From: Planctomycetota bacterium
GTDB taxonomy: Bacteria; Planctomycetota; Planctomycetia; Gemmatales; Gemmataceae
DNA length: 45,124 nucleotides
Assembly: GCA_003669555.1 (NCBI GenBank)
Contig: QWOS01000037.1
Location: 1 to 45,124, forward strand
Direction: 5' to 3'
Below, in pieces: positions 18,343-27,710 of this stretch. The position numbers and the translations under genes are program-made. Under the pieces are notes generated by a model that had not been told where the DNA came from, did not search any database, and worked only from the letters and a program-made list of their open reading frames with translations. Every line of letters starts with the position of its first letter. Position 1 is the stretch's first letter.

Positions 18343-19257
18343 ATGCGATTTGCGATCACCGGACTGCTGGCCGCCACCCACACGCCATTCAGCCCGTCGG
18401 GCGAGCTGAATCTGGCGCTGGTAGAAAAACAGGCGGAGCATCTGGCCAGCCACGGCGTGAGCGGCGTGTTTATCGGCGGCACCACGGGCGAGAGTGCGTC
18501 ACTCAGCCTGGAGGAGCGCCTGGCGCTGGCCCGTCGCTGGGCCGAGGTGACCCGTGGCGGGCCGCTGAATCTGGTGGTGCATGTGGGTGCCAATTGCCTG
18601 GCCGATGCCCGCACAATGGCGGCTCAGGCCGAGCAACTGGGGGCGGCGGCCATCTCGGCGGTGGCACCGAGTTATTTCAAGCCGGCCAGTCTGCAAGCCC
18701 TGGTGGAGTGCTGTGCCGATGTCGCCAGGGCGGCGCCAAATACGCCCTATTACCACTACGATATACCCGGAATGACCGGCATGTCGCTGTCGATGCCCGA
18801 TTTTCTGGAGAAGGCGGGCGACCAGGTGAAAACCCTGGCAGGTATCAAGTTCTCGAACTCTGATCTTCTGGCCTATCAGTTGTGCCTCCGGGCGGCGGGT
18901 GGCAGGTATGACATGCCGTTTGGCTGCGATGAGTACCTGCTGGCCGCCCTGGTGCTGGGTTGCGGGGGGGCTGTTGGCAGCACCTACAATTTTGCCGCGC
19001 CGATTTACCAGCGGTTGCTGGCGGCTTTTCAGCGCGGTGATCTGCAGGCCGCGCGGGAAGAGCAATTCCGGTCGGCCCGTCTGGTGCGTCTGCTTTGCAG
19101 CTATGGGTACATTGGGGCTGCCAAGGCGACCATGGGATTTCTGGGTGTGGAAGTGGGGCCGCCCCGGTTGCCAAACCAGGGTCTGGTGGGGGAGCAGCAA
19201 GCGCGACTGCGGGCGGATCTGGAGGAATTGGGGTTTTTTGAATGGCTGAAGGGGTGA
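18343..19257 (+). CDS. N-acetylneuraminate lyase-like class I aldolase (DHDPS family)
   Basis: A 304-residue TIM-barrel class I aldolase of the dihydrodipicolinate synthase family. GGTTGESASL is the carboxylate-binding GxTGE loop, YYHYDIPGMTGMSL carries the catalytic Tyr, and LAGIKFSNSDLLAYQ carries the Schiff-base Lys. The YYHYxIPxMTG and GIKFxxxDL versions match N-acetylneuraminate lyases better than DapA, supporting cleavage of sialic acid to pyruvate and N-acetylmannosamine. A related 2-keto-3-deoxy sugar substrate remains possible. ATG 18343 (MRFAITGLLAATHTPF) gives the normal family N-terminus; an upstream in-frame start adds 11 unconvincing residues. It is followed by gnd and zwf on the same strand and may supply the same central-metabolism regulon; a sialate O-acetylesterase lies 9 kb away. 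Confidence 0.85.
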   Translation: MRFAITGLLAATHTPFSPSGELNLALVEKQAEHLASHGVSGVFIGGTTGESASLSLEERLALARRWAEVTRGGPLNLVVHVGANCLADARTMAAQAEQLGAAAISAVAPSYFKPASLQALVECCADVARAAPNTPYYHYDIPGMTGMSLSMPDFLEKAGDQVKTLAGIKFSNSDLLAYQLCLRAAGGRYDMPFGCDEYLLAALVLGCGGAVGSTYNFAAPIYQRLLAAFQRGDLQAAREEQFRSARLVRLLCSYGYIGAAKATMGFLGVEVGPPRLPNQGLVGEQQARLRADLEELGFFEWLKG

Positions 19258-19402
19258 GTGGGGCGGCCGGTTTGGCCTGGGTGTGGAGCGGAAACCGTTT
19301 TCACGGTCCTGGGGTGTCAAGCCAAACGATTTGCCATAACATGCAACTATCCGCTCATTTTTTACTGTTTACGCTTGCCAACTATATTATGGGAGATGCG
19401 CC

Positions 19403-20413
19403 ATGCAACTGGGAATGGTCGGTCTGGGCCGGATGGGTGCCAACATGGTCCTTCGCCTGATTCGGGGTGGCCATCAGTGTGTGGCGTTCGACATGTCGAC
19501 CCGGGCGGTGGCGGATCTGGTGGTCCAGGGAGCCGTCGGTACCACCAACATGGCCGATCTGGCCGCAAAGCTGACCGGTCCCCGGGTGGTGTGGCTGATG
19601 GTTCCAGCCGGGGTGGTGGACCACGCCATTGCTGACCTGCTGCCGCATTTGCAGCCGGGCGACATTCTGATCGATGGCGGCAACTCGTACTATGTCGACG
19701 ATATCCGTCGCGCCAAAGAGCTCGCAGCCCAGGGCATTCATTATGTGGATGTGGGCACCAGCGGTGGTGTGTGGGGTCTGGAGCGGGGCTACTGCATGAT
19801 GATTGGCGGCGAAAACGAGATAGTGCAGCATCTCGACCCCATTTTCCGGACGCTGGCTCCGGGCAAGGGGACAATCGATCCCACTCCGGGCCGGCCCGCC
19901 AACCAGGGCACCGCCGAAGAGGGCTATCTGCACTGTGGCGCCAACGGTGGTGGCCATTTTGTGAAGATGGTGCACAACGGCATCGAGTACGGCATCATGG
20001 CGGCTTACGCCGAGGGGCTGGGTGTGCTTCATTCGGCCAATGCGGGCAAGCGTCAGCATACGATAGATGCCGAGACCACCCCGCTGCGTGATCCGGCAAT
20101 GTATCAGTACGACTTCAATCTGGCCGAGGTGACCGAGGTGTGGCGCCGTGGTAGTGTCATCTCGTCGTGGCTGCTCGATCTCAGCGCCGCCTCGCTGCAG
20201 AAAGATGCCGATTTGCGCGAGTTTTCCGGCCGTGTCTCCGATTCCGGCGAGGGGCGCTGGACCATCAAGGCGGCCATTGACGAGGGTGTTCCCGTGCCGG
20301 TGCTGACTACGGCGCTGTACGAGCGGTTTTCGTCGCGGGGTGAGTCTGATTTCCAGGACAAGCTGCTTTCAGCGATGCGGTTCCAGTTTGGCGGGCATCT
20401 GGAAAAGAAATGA
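19403..20413 (+). CDS. gnd: 6-phosphogluconate dehydrogenase, short GndA type
   Basis: Oxidative decarboxylation of 6-phosphogluconate to ribulose 5-phosphate, in the cytoplasm. The 336 residues match the short, often NAD-preferring GndA/YqeC class rather than the roughly 470-residue classic enzyme. Motifs: GMVGLGRMGANMVLRL (dinucleotide fold), LIDGGNSYYVDDIRRA, VDVGTSGGVWGLERGY (substrate loop) and GGHFVKMVHNGIEYGIMAAY with catalytic Lys and the neighbouring His-Asn. The acidic FDMS after beta-2 (VAFDMSTRA) favours NAD over NADP. The ATG has a GGGAGA ribosome site at 19391-19396. zwf follows 58 nt later on the same strand, so the two oxidative pentose phosphate enzymes are probably one transcript. 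Confidence 0.94.
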   Translation: MQLGMVGLGRMGANMVLRLIRGGHQCVAFDMSTRAVADLVVQGAVGTTNMADLAAKLTGPRVVWLMVPAGVVDHAIADLLPHLQPGDILIDGGNSYYVDDIRRAKELAAQGIHYVDVGTSGGVWGLERGYCMMIGGENEIVQHLDPIFRTLAPGKGTIDPTPGRPANQGTAEEGYLHCGANGGGHFVKMVHNGIEYGIMAAYAEGLGVLHSANAGKRQHTIDAETTPLRDPAMYQYDFNLAEVTEVWRRGSVISSWLLDLSAASLQKDADLREFSGRVSDSGEGRWTIKAAIDEGVPVPVLTTALYERFSSRGESDFQDKLLSAMRFQFGGHLEKK

Positions 20414-20471
20414 CCGCGCTGACCGGGGGTTGGGCCTGGGAGCGGTTGTCAAGCTGGCGAGGTGACGCATC

Positions 20472-21848
20472 ATGACGGAGATCCCTGCATCGGACGCGCT
20501 GGTCTTTTTTGGGGCCACGGGTGACCTGGCTTATAAAAAGATTTTCCCCTCCCTGGCCGATCTGCTGCACCGCGGGCTGTTGCGGGTCCCGGTGATTGGC
20601 GTGGCGAAAGCCAACTGGACAACCGACCAGTTGCGGGCGCGGGCGCGGGCCAGCCTTGAGGCGGCCAAAAAGCCCGCCGCCCTGATTGAGCAGTTTTGCT
20701 CGCGGCTGGCCTACATCGACGGTGATTACCTCGACCCGGCGACATTCAAGCGCTTGCGTTTGGTCCTGGGTGATGCCAGCCATCCGTTGCACTATCTGGC
20801 CATCCCCCCCAGCATGTTCGCCACCGTGGCGGATGGCCTGGCGAATTCGGGCTGTGGGGCGGGTGCCCGGGTGGTGGTTGAAAAGCCATTCGGCCGCGAC
20901 CTGGCCTCGGCGCAGGCCCTGAACGCCACGCTGCACCGGTTCTTCCCCGAGGAGAGCATTTTCCGAATCGACCACTACCTCGGCAAAGAGGCGGTGCTCA
21001 ATATGCTCTATTTCCGCTTTGGCAACTCGTTTCTGGAGCCGCTGTGGAATCGTAACCACATCCACAGTGTCCAGATCACCATGGCCGAGTCTTTCGGCGT
21101 GCAGGGCCGGGGCAAGTTTTACGAGGAGGCCGGGGCCATTCGCGATGTGGTCCAGAACCACATGCTCCAGGTGCTGGCCACCCTGGCGATGGAACCCCCC
21201 GCCAGCCACACCCCGGGAGGGATGCGCTACGAGAAGAACAAGGTGCTGGAGGCGATCCGCCCCCTGGAGGCAACCGGTCTGGTGCGCGGCCAGTTTGCGG
21301 GGTACCTCGACGAGGCCGGCGTGGCCGCCAACTCCACCGTGGAGACCTTCGCGGCCCTGCGGCTGTTTGTCGACTCCTGGCGCTGGGCCGATGTGCCGTT
21401 TTACATCCGGGCCGGTAAATCCCTGCCGGTGTCGTGCACCGAGGTGATGGTGCGTTTCCGCGCCCCGCCCCAAACCAGCTTTGGCGGTCAGGAGCTGGGA
21501 AGTTCGCAAAACCATGTCCGTTTCCGCATGAGCCCCGATGCCACCATCGGCTGGGGGGCCCGTTGCAAGCTGCCGGGGCAAGACTTTGTCGGTGAGAATG
21601 TGGAGCTGACTGTGTCGCACGAGACCGTGGAGGATATCGAGGCCTATGAAAGGCTGCGGGATGGGGCCGGGGCCGGTGATCCCTCCCTTGTTGCGCACCA
21701 GGATGCGGTGGAGGCCTCGTGGGCCGTGATCGATCCCCTGTTGCAGCATCCCGGTCCGGTGCACTCGTATGTTCCGGGTACCTGGGGACCTGAGGCGGCA
21801 GATAGCGTGCTGCTGCCGGGCAGCACCTGGCACAATCCGGTTTTGTGA
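20472..21848 (+). CDS. zwf: Glucose-6-phosphate 1-dehydrogenase
   Basis: Catalyses the first step of the oxidative pentose phosphate pathway, glucose 6-phosphate to 6-phosphogluconolactone. The 458-residue chain shows the nucleotide-binding [17 protein letters not shown], the EKPFGRDL element, and the active-site [15 protein letters not shown] with its His and Lys. It is somewhat shorter than the usual 480-510 residues because the C-terminus is compact. The start [20 protein letters not shown] fits the family, with a weak GAGG upstream. Located directly after gnd with no lactonase (pgl) gene between them, so that step must be encoded elsewhere. A long antisense open frame across the whole gene is a codon-bias shadow, not a gene. 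Confidence 0.96.
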   Translation: MTEIPASDALVFFGATGDLAYKKIFPSLADLLHRGLLRVPVIGVAKANWTTDQLRARARASLEAAKKPAALIEQFCSRLAYIDGDYLDPATFKRLRLVLGDASHPLHYLAIPPSMFATVADGLANSGCGAGARVVVEKPFGRDLASAQALNATLHRFFPEESIFRIDHYLGKEAVLNMLYFRFGNSFLEPLWNRNHIHSVQITMAESFGVQGRGKFYEEAGAIRDVVQNHMLQVLATLAMEPPASHTPGGMRYEKNKVLEAIRPLEATGLVRGQFAGYLDEAGVAANSTVETFAALRLFVDSWRWADVPFYIRAGKSLPVSCTEVMVRFRAPPQTSFGGQELGSSQNHVRFRMSPDATIGWGARCKLPGQDFVGENVELTVSHETVEDIEAYERLRDGAGAGDPSLVAHQDAVEASWAVIDPLLQHPGPVHSYVPGTWGPEAADSVLLPGSTWHNPVL

Positions 21849-21958
21849 CAACTATGAGCAAAGATGCCAGTGCAGGGTGAGTGCTGGTTGTGGGCCAGCG
21901 GCACCCGGGGCGGGGTTCGCGGAGTTCGATCTGGTGATGGGTCCCGGGCTGGAGTCCC

Positions 21959-23410
21959 ATGGTTCCATGGTTCCTGATTGGCTTGGCCTTGTGGCAGGTG
22001 GCACAGCCTGCAGCGGCTGAACTGCCGTTGGCGGTGGCCTCGAGAAAACAGCTTTTTATTGACAACCGGTTTGTTGCCAAAAGCGAAGGCGTGACTTTGC
22101 GGGCCAACCCGGGGCAAAAGCTGGGCCGGATGCTGGACCCTTCCGGCAAACCTTTCCACGGGCATGTCAGCCGGGTCATCGAAGACAAAGGCAAGATCCG
22201 TCTCTATCTGGGCCATGATGGCGTGGCTATCCATGAGAGCGATGATGGTTTGCACTTCCGGGCGACCGGCAGGTCCATCGGCGGTGGTTCCTTTTCCACC
22301 ATTTTCCTCGACCACCACGATCCGGATCCCTCCAGGCGCTACAAGCTGTTTTTGCTGAAGAGCAAGCCGGTTTTCGATCGCAAGACGGATGGCGTGTATG
22401 CCTTTACCTCTCCTGATGGTCTTGAATTCAGGGAGGTGGGCAGGGTTTTGCCATGGTTCACCGACAATCCGACCATTGTGCTGTGGGATGGCCGGATCGG
22501 GAAATATGTCGTTTACCTGCGGGCTCTGGCTTATGACTCGCCAAACCAGCGACGCATTGGCCGGATTGAACTGGACGATCCCCTCAAGCCGTGGCCATGC
22601 CATGAATCCAGGGATCCCAGGCCGTTTTTGAGCACGGCGAATGTGCCGGTGGTCCTGGCGGCTGATGACGAGGACGACCCTGACTCGGATATCTATTACA
22701 ACGCCGCCACCCTGTACGAGGGCGCGCAGGATGTGTACCTGATGTTCACTACCCGCTTTCGTCATTTTTCCCCGAGGCGAAATCCCTTTGTCATTCCTCC
22801 CAAGCCGGGGCAATGGGAGGATTTTGGCCCCCTCGAAATTCAATTGGCCGTCAGCAGGGATGGGATCAGTTGGCATCGCCGGGACCGTGAGCCGTATTTC
22901 CCGATGGGGTTTGCCGATGAGTGGGACCGGTGGTATGCCGTGATGGGCCCGGGGTTGGTGAGGCGGGGCAACTACCTCTACCAGTATTACAACTCATCAG
23001 GCCGGCTGCACGATGGGGCCATTTTGCGAGCGGAATACGACAAAAAGAACCTCGACCTGGGGGGCGTTGGCATCATTCGCCAGCGTGTTGATGGCTTTGT
23101 GTCGGCCGATACTGGTCATCAGGGGGGTTGGTTGCAAACACCGCTGCTCACCTTTCAGGGTGCCAGCCTGCGGCTCAATATCGATACAGGGGCCATGGGG
23201 ACCGCCTTTGTCGAACTGCGCGACTCGCAAGACCGGCCCATTCCCGGCTACACCCTGGCCGACTGCGAGGAGATTGGCGGGAATTTTATCGACCAGCGGG
23301 TTTACTGGAAGGGGAAGACGAGCCTGGCGCACCTGGTGGGCAAGCCGGTGCGTGTGCGCTTTCAGTTAAAAAGGGCCAAACTCTACGCCTTTCAATTCGT
23401 GGGGGAATGA
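21959..23410 (+). CDS. Secreted five-bladed beta-propeller glycosidase-like protein
   Basis: A 483-residue exported protein. The signal peptide ends near AQPAAA. The main body resembles the five-bladed propeller of GH43/GH32-type enzymes. Blade motifs of the S-x-D-G-x-x-aromatic type recur at HESDDGLHFRATG, FTSPDGLEFREVG and AVSRDGISWHRRD. WFTDNPTIVLWDGRIGKYVV and YYNAATLYEGAQDVYLMF are typical blade strands. A C-terminal beta-sandwich of about 110 residues (TPLLTFQGASLRLNIDTG to the end) looks like a lectin or carbohydrate-binding accessory domain common in planctomycete homologues. Catalytic acids cannot be assigned with confidence, so activity (arabinofuranosidase, fructosidase or a non-catalytic sugar binder) stays open. 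It follows zwf by 110 nt and converges with an SGNH hydrolase. Confidence 0.75.
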   Translation: MVPWFLIGLALWQVAQPAAAELPLAVASRKQLFIDNRFVAKSEGVTLRANPGQKLGRMLDPSGKPFHGHVSRVIEDKGKIRLYLGHDGVAIHESDDGLHFRATGRSIGGGSFSTIFLDHHDPDPSRRYKLFLLKSKPVFDRKTDGVYAFTSPDGLEFREVGRVLPWFTDNPTIVLWDGRIGKYVVYLRALAYDSPNQRRIGRIELDDPLKPWPCHESRDPRPFLSTANVPVVLAADDEDDPDSDIYYNAATLYEGAQDVYLMFTTRFRHFSPRRNPFVIPPKPGQWEDFGPLEIQLAVSRDGISWHRRDREPYFPMGFADEWDRWYAVMGPGLVRRGNYLYQYYNSSGRLHDGAILRAEYDKKNLDLGGVGIIRQRVDGFVSADTGHQGGWLQTPLLTFQGASLRLNIDTGAMGTAFVELRDSQDRPIPGYTLADCEEIGGNFIDQRVYWKGKTSLAHLVGKPVRVRFQLKRAKLYAFQFVGE

Positions 23411-23520
23411 CGGCGGCTGTCCGGGGTCACCGGGGTGCTGGTAGCAAAGACTGAACCGGCCGTCTCTCCAGAAGAAAAAGCGGTGCCGCTGGGGCAATGG
23501 GGCGTTTTGGCGTCGGTCGG

Positions 23521-24744
23521 CTACGGCGCCGCCACGACCTCGAAAAGATGGGCCCGGGGTTGGGCCAGCTTGTTCACACGGGTCTGGGCGGCGATGATCT
23601 GGTCCAGGCGCTTTTGCAGTTCGACGGTCTTGTGCTCGCCCAGGAGCGAGGCCAGATGCACACCGAAAAACCGTTTGTGGACCAGGCGATTCTTCACATT
23701 GATGGCCTGAAACAGGTCCTGGCCATGCTTCCAGACCGGGCCGGCGCTGAGGGTGCCCAGGTTGACGCCGGTGGCTAGCTCGGTGGCGCTGAAGCGGGCC
23801 ACCTCTTCCCCGTCGATCCTGACCGCATATCTGCCTTCCTGCAAGCCGGCCACCTTGAGGCCATACCAGTTCAGATCCTTGAGCTGGTTGGTGAAAGCAA
23901 GCATGGATGCCCAGTCTTTTTGCATGGGCCAGGGCAGAGCCTGGTCCTGGCGACGGAAGGAGACACTCCGGTTGCTGGCCTTCAGTTCGCCCAGCACGCA
24001 TTCGGTTCCTTGGGCCTGCCCGGTGGCGGCATCGATGTCGGCCTGGCTGACCAGGGCAGGGGACTTGAGGCCGGTGAGGATGGTATGGGCCATCAGCATG
24101 GCACCAGCCGGCAGGGTGTGGACCCCATCGATGTAGGGTTTGAATTGCTGGGCCTTGGGATCCAGCCGGGTCATGCGTTCCTGGGCGGCCCGGGTGATGC
24201 CATACTGGTCCACATAAGGGACGCCAAACTCACGGGCACAGGTGGCGAGAGGCGAATAGAACTCCCGCTGGGTTTCCAGGTATTCGGTGACATTGGGATG
24301 GACGCGGGGATCGATGGCGTTGGGCGAAAACAGGGCCACCCGCACGCCCGCATCCCGGGCCATCTTCAGCATGCTGCTGGTTTCAGCGATGAAGAGCTGG
24401 TTGGCCTTGGCGTTGAACTTGCCGTAGCCACCATCGTTCATGCCAAAGTTGATGGTGACCTTGGTCGGCTTTTCATCGAGGACCTGTTCCTTGAAACGCG
24501 CGGCTCCCCCCCGAGCGGTGTCGCCACTGATACCGGCATTGAGAAAAAAGAAGTTGGCGGCAGGAAAACGGCTGGTGAGATAAAGTTCTATGTATGTGCT
24601 GTATTCGTATTGCTCGGTGATGCTGTCGCCCAGGAAGAGGATGCGGTCTTTTGGCTGGAAGAAGTAGTCCTTGGCAGGTTCGGAGGAGTGGGCAGCCAGG
24701 GCGGTGAAGCCGGCGAGCAGCAGGGTCGGGATTGGGTGCTTCAT
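23521..24744 (-). CDS. Secreted SGNH/GDSL hydrolase, paralogue A
   Basis: A 407-residue exported SGNH hydrolase. The ATG at 24744 opens a signal peptide (MKHPIPTLLLAGFTALAAHS). Catalytic blocks: FLGDSITEQ (nucleophile Ser), NAGISGDTARGG (Gly), NFGMNDGGYG (Asn) and DGVHTLPAGAMLMAH with Asp and His. The C-terminal 150 residues, beginning ECVLGELKASNRSVSF and including WYGLKVAGLQEGRYAVRIDG, form a beta domain conserved in the paralogue at 26466-27710. Probable role is carbohydrate ester hydrolysis. The paralogues share most of their sequence by eye and are separated by a DUF1559 and a lipoprotein gene on the same strand, so a duplication followed by insertion, or a segmental copy, is likely. Confidence 0.9.
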   Translation of the reverse strand: MKHPIPTLLLAGFTALAAHSSEPAKDYFFQPKDRILFLGDSITEQYEYSTYIELYLTSRFPAANFFFLNAGISGDTARGGAARFKEQVLDEKPTKVTINFGMNDGGYGKFNAKANQLFIAETSSMLKMARDAGVRVALFSPNAIDPRVHPNVTEYLETQREFYSPLATCAREFGVPYVDQYGITRAAQERMTRLDPKAQQFKPYIDGVHTLPAGAMLMAHTILTGLKSPALVSQADIDAATGQAQGTECVLGELKASNRSVSFRRQDQALPWPMQKDWASMLAFTNQLKDLNWYGLKVAGLQEGRYAVRIDGEEVARFSATELATGVNLGTLSAGPVWKHGQDLFQAINVKNRLVHKRFFGVHLASLLGEHKTVELQKRLDQIIAAQTRVNKLAQPRAHLFEVVAAP

Positions 24745-24799
24745 CGGGGTATTCCGGGAAGGGGATGCATGGCCTGAGACGCAGAGGTTACCGGGTACC

Positions 24800-25186
24800 T
24801 CAGGGTATTTCCAGACGCAATTGAGCGAGGCCAGCCGCTGGCACCGCGACGGTCCACGGGGTTTTCGAGGCGTCGCCATAGGCGGGTTTTTTCAGGCGCC
24901 CAGCCAGTTCCGGCGACAAGGTGGCCTTGTAGCGGCCAGGTGGCGCGCCAGGCCCGAACGGGAAGGTCTGGATCTGGAAGGACCCATCCGTTTGCAGCAG
25001 GCTGGAGGGTTTGTCTTTCTGGTAGCTGTTCGCTGGTTCAGGGTGCAGGATGAGGGTGCCTGCGGTGACCGCCTTGCCCGCTGCGGTGACGGTACCACGC
25101 ACCTCGGCCAGGGGGGGCCTGTCGCCGGCACAGCCACTCAGGATGATCAGGGGCAGGATCTGTCGCAAGATGGTAGGGGAGGGCAA
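24800..25186 (-). CDS. Small lipoprotein, carboxypeptidase-regulatory-like fold
   Basis: A 128-residue lipoprotein. The start is inferred as TTG at 25186. It is preceded by AAGGAG at 25193-25198 with 6-nt spacing, while the only in-frame ATG (25213) lies inside the preceding DUF1559 frame. The result is a short signal ending LPLIILSGCAG, a lipobox with Cys near residue 19. After it, RGTVTAAGKAVTAGTLILHP and PFGPGAPPGRYKATLSPEL fit the small beta-sandwich lipoproteins that follow DUF1559 genes in planctomycetes; the body suggests a transthyretin/carboxypeptidase-regulatory fold. Its TTG begins 1 nt after the DUF1559 stop, so coupling is near certain. Function unknown; probably envelope-anchored. 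Confidence 0.8.
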   Translation of the reverse strand: MPSPTILRQILPLIILSGCAGDRPPLAEVRGTVTAAGKAVTAGTLILHPEPANSYQKDKPSSLLQTDGSFQIQTFPFGPGAPPGRYKATLSPELAGRLKKPAYGDASKTPWTVAVPAAGLAQLRLEIP

Positions 25187-25187
25187 A

Positions 25188-26189
25188 TCAGTCTCCTTCG
25201 ATGACCATACCATCGGCGGGGCGGATCAGGCGGCGGAGTTGCCCGGTGGCAATGCCTTGCCGCACCAGGCGCACGCTGCCATCGCCATAAGCGAACTGGG
25301 GCCCGCCACCGCTGGGCGCACCCCAGTTGCCGCCGCCACAGGAGTCGTTTCCCTGATTCCAGCCAGCGCCCGAGGCGCGCTCGGGGAACTGGATGAGCTG
25401 ACTGTCAGTGTAAATTTCGTCACCACAACGGCCCACGCCGCCATTGCCACCCATGACATAGGGCTCGTCCCAGTACCAGCTTCCCGCCATCATCGCCCGT
25501 GGCGAGATGGCCTTTTCACCGAAGAAGACGGTGTTGGAGGTGCCGTCTTGCAGTCCGGCGATGGTCATCACCTTGCCCCAGCCGGCATAGGTGGTGAAAA
25601 AGACCAGCTCATTGGCGGCGTAATCGGTGCGGGCGCTGGGCCCCAGGCCGCCATCGTTGTAATTCCAGCCGGGATAGACGGGGTCTGTCGGCGGGCACTG
25701 CTGGGCCGTGGCCGCGCGCCTGGCGGGCATATGGAAGGTTTTGACAGGTGATTTGAAGCAGGCCAGACCGTCCCGGAAAAGGGCTTCCTGTTCGATGAAT
25801 GGCAGCAGCGAAAAAAAGGTCGAGCCCAGTTGGTATTTGCCGGAACGGGCCGCATCACCCCAGCGAGGCCGGAACGGGCCGTAGCCAGGGATGAAAGTGT
25901 GGGTGTTGGGCAGGGCCACCACCAGGCCGTTGACCGTGGTGGTGTAGGGTGAGGAGTTGCCGGGGGTGGTGGAGTAGTCGTAGCCGCCGCTGGTGGGGAA
26001 GTGGCCGTTCAGACCCTCGAAGTTCGCGGCTGCCAGTCCGAGTTGCTTGAGATTGTTGGCCGATTGCAGGCGATTGGCGGTGTCGCGCACTTTTTGCACT
26101 GCAGGCGCGAGTAAACCCACCAGCACCGCAATGATGGCAATCACCACCAGGAGTTCGATCAGCGTGAAACCGCCGCGCTGCTGGCGCAT
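25188..26189 (-). CDS. DUF1559 pseudopilin-like protein
   Basis: A 333-residue protein with a type IV pilin/type II secretion-type leader. [20 protein letters not shown] carries the GFTLIE prepilin cleavage and methylation site and the hydrophobic helix. The ATG at 26189 has AGGAG 8 nt upstream; a GTG nine bases earlier is less likely. The rest is the DUF1559 domain ([48 protein letters not shown]). In the H-x9-DG signature of the family the His position is Ser here ([12 protein letters not shown]), a deviation from the copy at 35777-36790. These proteins are numerous in planctomycetes and probably form surface or envelope filaments; their role is not proven. It is coupled to the lipoprotein immediately downstream. 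Confidence 0.93.
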   Translation of the reverse strand: MRQQRGGFTLIELLVVIAIIAVLVGLLAPAVQKVRDTANRLQSANNLKQLGLAAANFEGLNGHFPTSGGYDYSTTPGNSSPYTTTVNGLVVALPNTHTFIPGYGPFRPRWGDAARSGKYQLGSTFFSLLPFIEQEALFRDGLACFKSPVKTFHMPARRAATAQQCPPTDPVYPGWNYNDGGLGPSARTDYAANELVFFTTYAGWGKVMTIAGLQDGTSNTVFFGEKAISPRAMMAGSWYWDEPYVMGGNGGVGRCGDEIYTDSQLIQFPERASGAGWNQGNDSCGGGNWGAPSGGGPQFAYGDGSVRLVRQGIATGQLRRLIRPADGMVIEGD

Positions 26190-26408
26190 GTCTGCCACTC
26201 CTGCCGGCCGGGGGCTGGCGCCGGCCAGTCCGTACCTTCATTGTAGCAGCCCCGGGGATGGCTGGGCTGGCCTATGGGGCCAGGCATCAGGCATGGAACC
26301 CTGCCCATGGGGTTGGGTGAAATCGCCAGGTGAACAGCATGGGGTTGGAGGCACCCGGTTGCCCGGTCCGCCAGGTTTTCTGGCGAAGCCGGTCCTGGCA
26401 ACAACACA

Positions 26409-26432
26409 GCCCGGGACGCTTCCGCCCCGGGC
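26409..26432 (-). terminator. Possible terminator hairpin after SGNH paralogue B
   Basis: A 7-bp perfect stem (GCCCGGG at 26409-26415 with CCCGGGC at 26426-26432) lies about 34 nt beyond the stop of the SGNH gene on the minus strand. On that strand it is followed by a T/G-rich stretch (TGTGTTGTTG) rather than a clean T tract, so it may be only a weak terminator. Confidence 0.4.
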
Positions 26433-26465
26433 CTGGTGGTGCCAACGCCCAGAGGGGCGCAGGGG

Positions 26466-27710
26466 TCATTTCACGGCTGCCACCTCGAAGGCATGCGCTT
26501 TGGGCTGGGCCAGCTCATTCACCTTGGCCTGGGCGGCGGTGATCTGCACCAGGCGCTTCTCCAGTTCGGCGGGCTTGCGCTCGCGGGCCACATCGGCCAG
26601 CCAGTTGGGGATGCTGGCCAGGTGGACGCCCCGGAAGCGGTCGTGGACCAGGCGGTTCTTGGCTTCAATGGCCTTGAACAGCTCCTGGCCATGCTTCCAG
26701 ACCGAACCGGTGGTGAGGTTGCCCAGGTTCACGCCTTCGGCGAGTTCCGCGGCGGTGAAGCGGGCCACTTCCTCGCCATCGATCCGGACAGCGTAGTCGC
26801 CTTCCTTCAGGCCGGCCACCTTGAGGCCGTACCAGTTCAGGTCTTTCAGCTGGTTGGTGTAGGGGAGCATGGGCAGCCAGTCTTTTTCGAGGGCCCAGGG
26901 CAGGGCTTTGTCGAGGCGCTGGAAGGAGACACCCGAGGCGCTGGCCTTGAGGTCGCTGACGGTGCACTCGGTGCCGCTGGCCTGGGCGGCGGCGGCATCC
27001 ATGGTGGCCTGACTGACCAGGGCGGGGGACTTGAGCCCGGTGAGGATGGCGTGGGCCATCAGCATGGCCCCGGGGGGCGAGGTGTGGAAACCGTCGTAGT
27101 AGGGCTTGGCTTTGGCGGCCTTGGGATCATCCTGGGCCATGCGGTCCTGGGCGGCGCGGGTGATGCCGTACTGGTCCACATAGGGGAAGCCAAACTCGCT
27201 GGCGCAGGTGGCGAGGGGGGCATAAAACTGTTTCTGGGTTTCGACATACTCGGCGCCATTGGATTTGACGCGCGGATCGACAGCATTGGGCGAAAGCAGG
27301 GCCACCCGCACGCCGGCATCCTTGGCCATCTTCAGCATGGCATTGGTTTTTTCAATAAACGCCCGGTTGGCACTGGGGTTGAATTTGCCGTAGCCGGCAT
27401 CGTTCATGCCAAAGTTGATGGTCACCTTGCTGGGCTTCTCGTCAAGCACCTGGGCTTTGAACCGGTTGGCGCCGCCGTGGGCCGTGTCGCCGCCGATACC
27501 AGCGTTGAGGAAGAAGAAGTTGGCGCCCGGAAAGCGGGAGGTGAGATACAACTCGATGTCATTGGTGTACTGGAGCTGCTCGGTGATACTGTCGCCCAGG
27601 AAGAGGATCCGGTCGCCGGGCTGAAAGAAGTAGTCTTTGGCGGGGTCGGCTGACCGCGCGGCCAGAGCGGTGGCACCGCAGAACAACAGGGCCAGGAGAT
27701 GACGCTTCAT
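26466..27710 (-). CDS. Secreted SGNH/GDSL hydrolase, paralogue B
   Basis: A 414-residue exported hydrolase with signal peptide MKRHLLALLFCGATALAARS. It has the same catalytic blocks as paralogue A: FLGDSITEQLQY, NAGIGGDTAHGG, NFGMNDAGYG and DGFHTSPPGAMLMAH. The C-terminal beta domain is also shared (NWYGLKVAGLKEGDYAVRID, VWKHGQELFKAIEAKNRLVH). An extra 7-residue segment near the C-terminus (PNWLADVARERK) is absent from paralogue A. The start ATG has CAGGAG-like bases nearby (complement of 27721-27726, weak). It is divergent from the sialate O-acetylesterase over a 281-bp region, so the two could be co-regulated. Likely a carbohydrate esterase; substrate unknown. Confidence 0.91.
   Translation of the reverse strand: MKRHLLALLFCGATALAARSADPAKDYFFQPGDRILFLGDSITEQLQYTNDIELYLTSRFPGANFFFLNAGIGGDTAHGGANRFKAQVLDEKPSKVTINFGMNDAGYGKFNPSANRAFIEKTNAMLKMAKDAGVRVALLSPNAVDPRVKSNGAEYVETQKQFYAPLATCASEFGFPYVDQYGITRAAQDRMAQDDPKAAKAKPYYDGFHTSPPGAMLMAHAILTGLKSPALVSQATMDAAAAQASGTECTVSDLKASASGVSFQRLDKALPWALEKDWLPMLPYTNQLKDLNWYGLKVAGLKEGDYAVRIDGEEVARFTAAELAEGVNLGNLTTGSVWKHGQELFKAIEAKNRLVHDRFRGVHLASIPNWLADVARERKPAELEKRLVQITAAQAKVNELAQPKAHAFEVAAVK

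Noticed and set aside
19361..19390. TTTACT ... TATATT promoter-like pair before gnd
   Set aside because: Spacing of 16 bp and the nearby start codon would leave almost no leader although a ribosome site is present, so the match is probably by chance in an AT-rich patch.
20307..21851. 514-codon open frame on the minus strand across zwf
   Set aside because: Mirror image of high-GC codon use in zwf; no family, composition rich in His/Gln/Arg, and zwf has full motifs.
26436..27653. 405-codon open frame on the plus strand across SGNH paralogue B
   Set aside because: Gly/Val/His-rich translation without family; the minus strand has the SGNH catalytic blocks.
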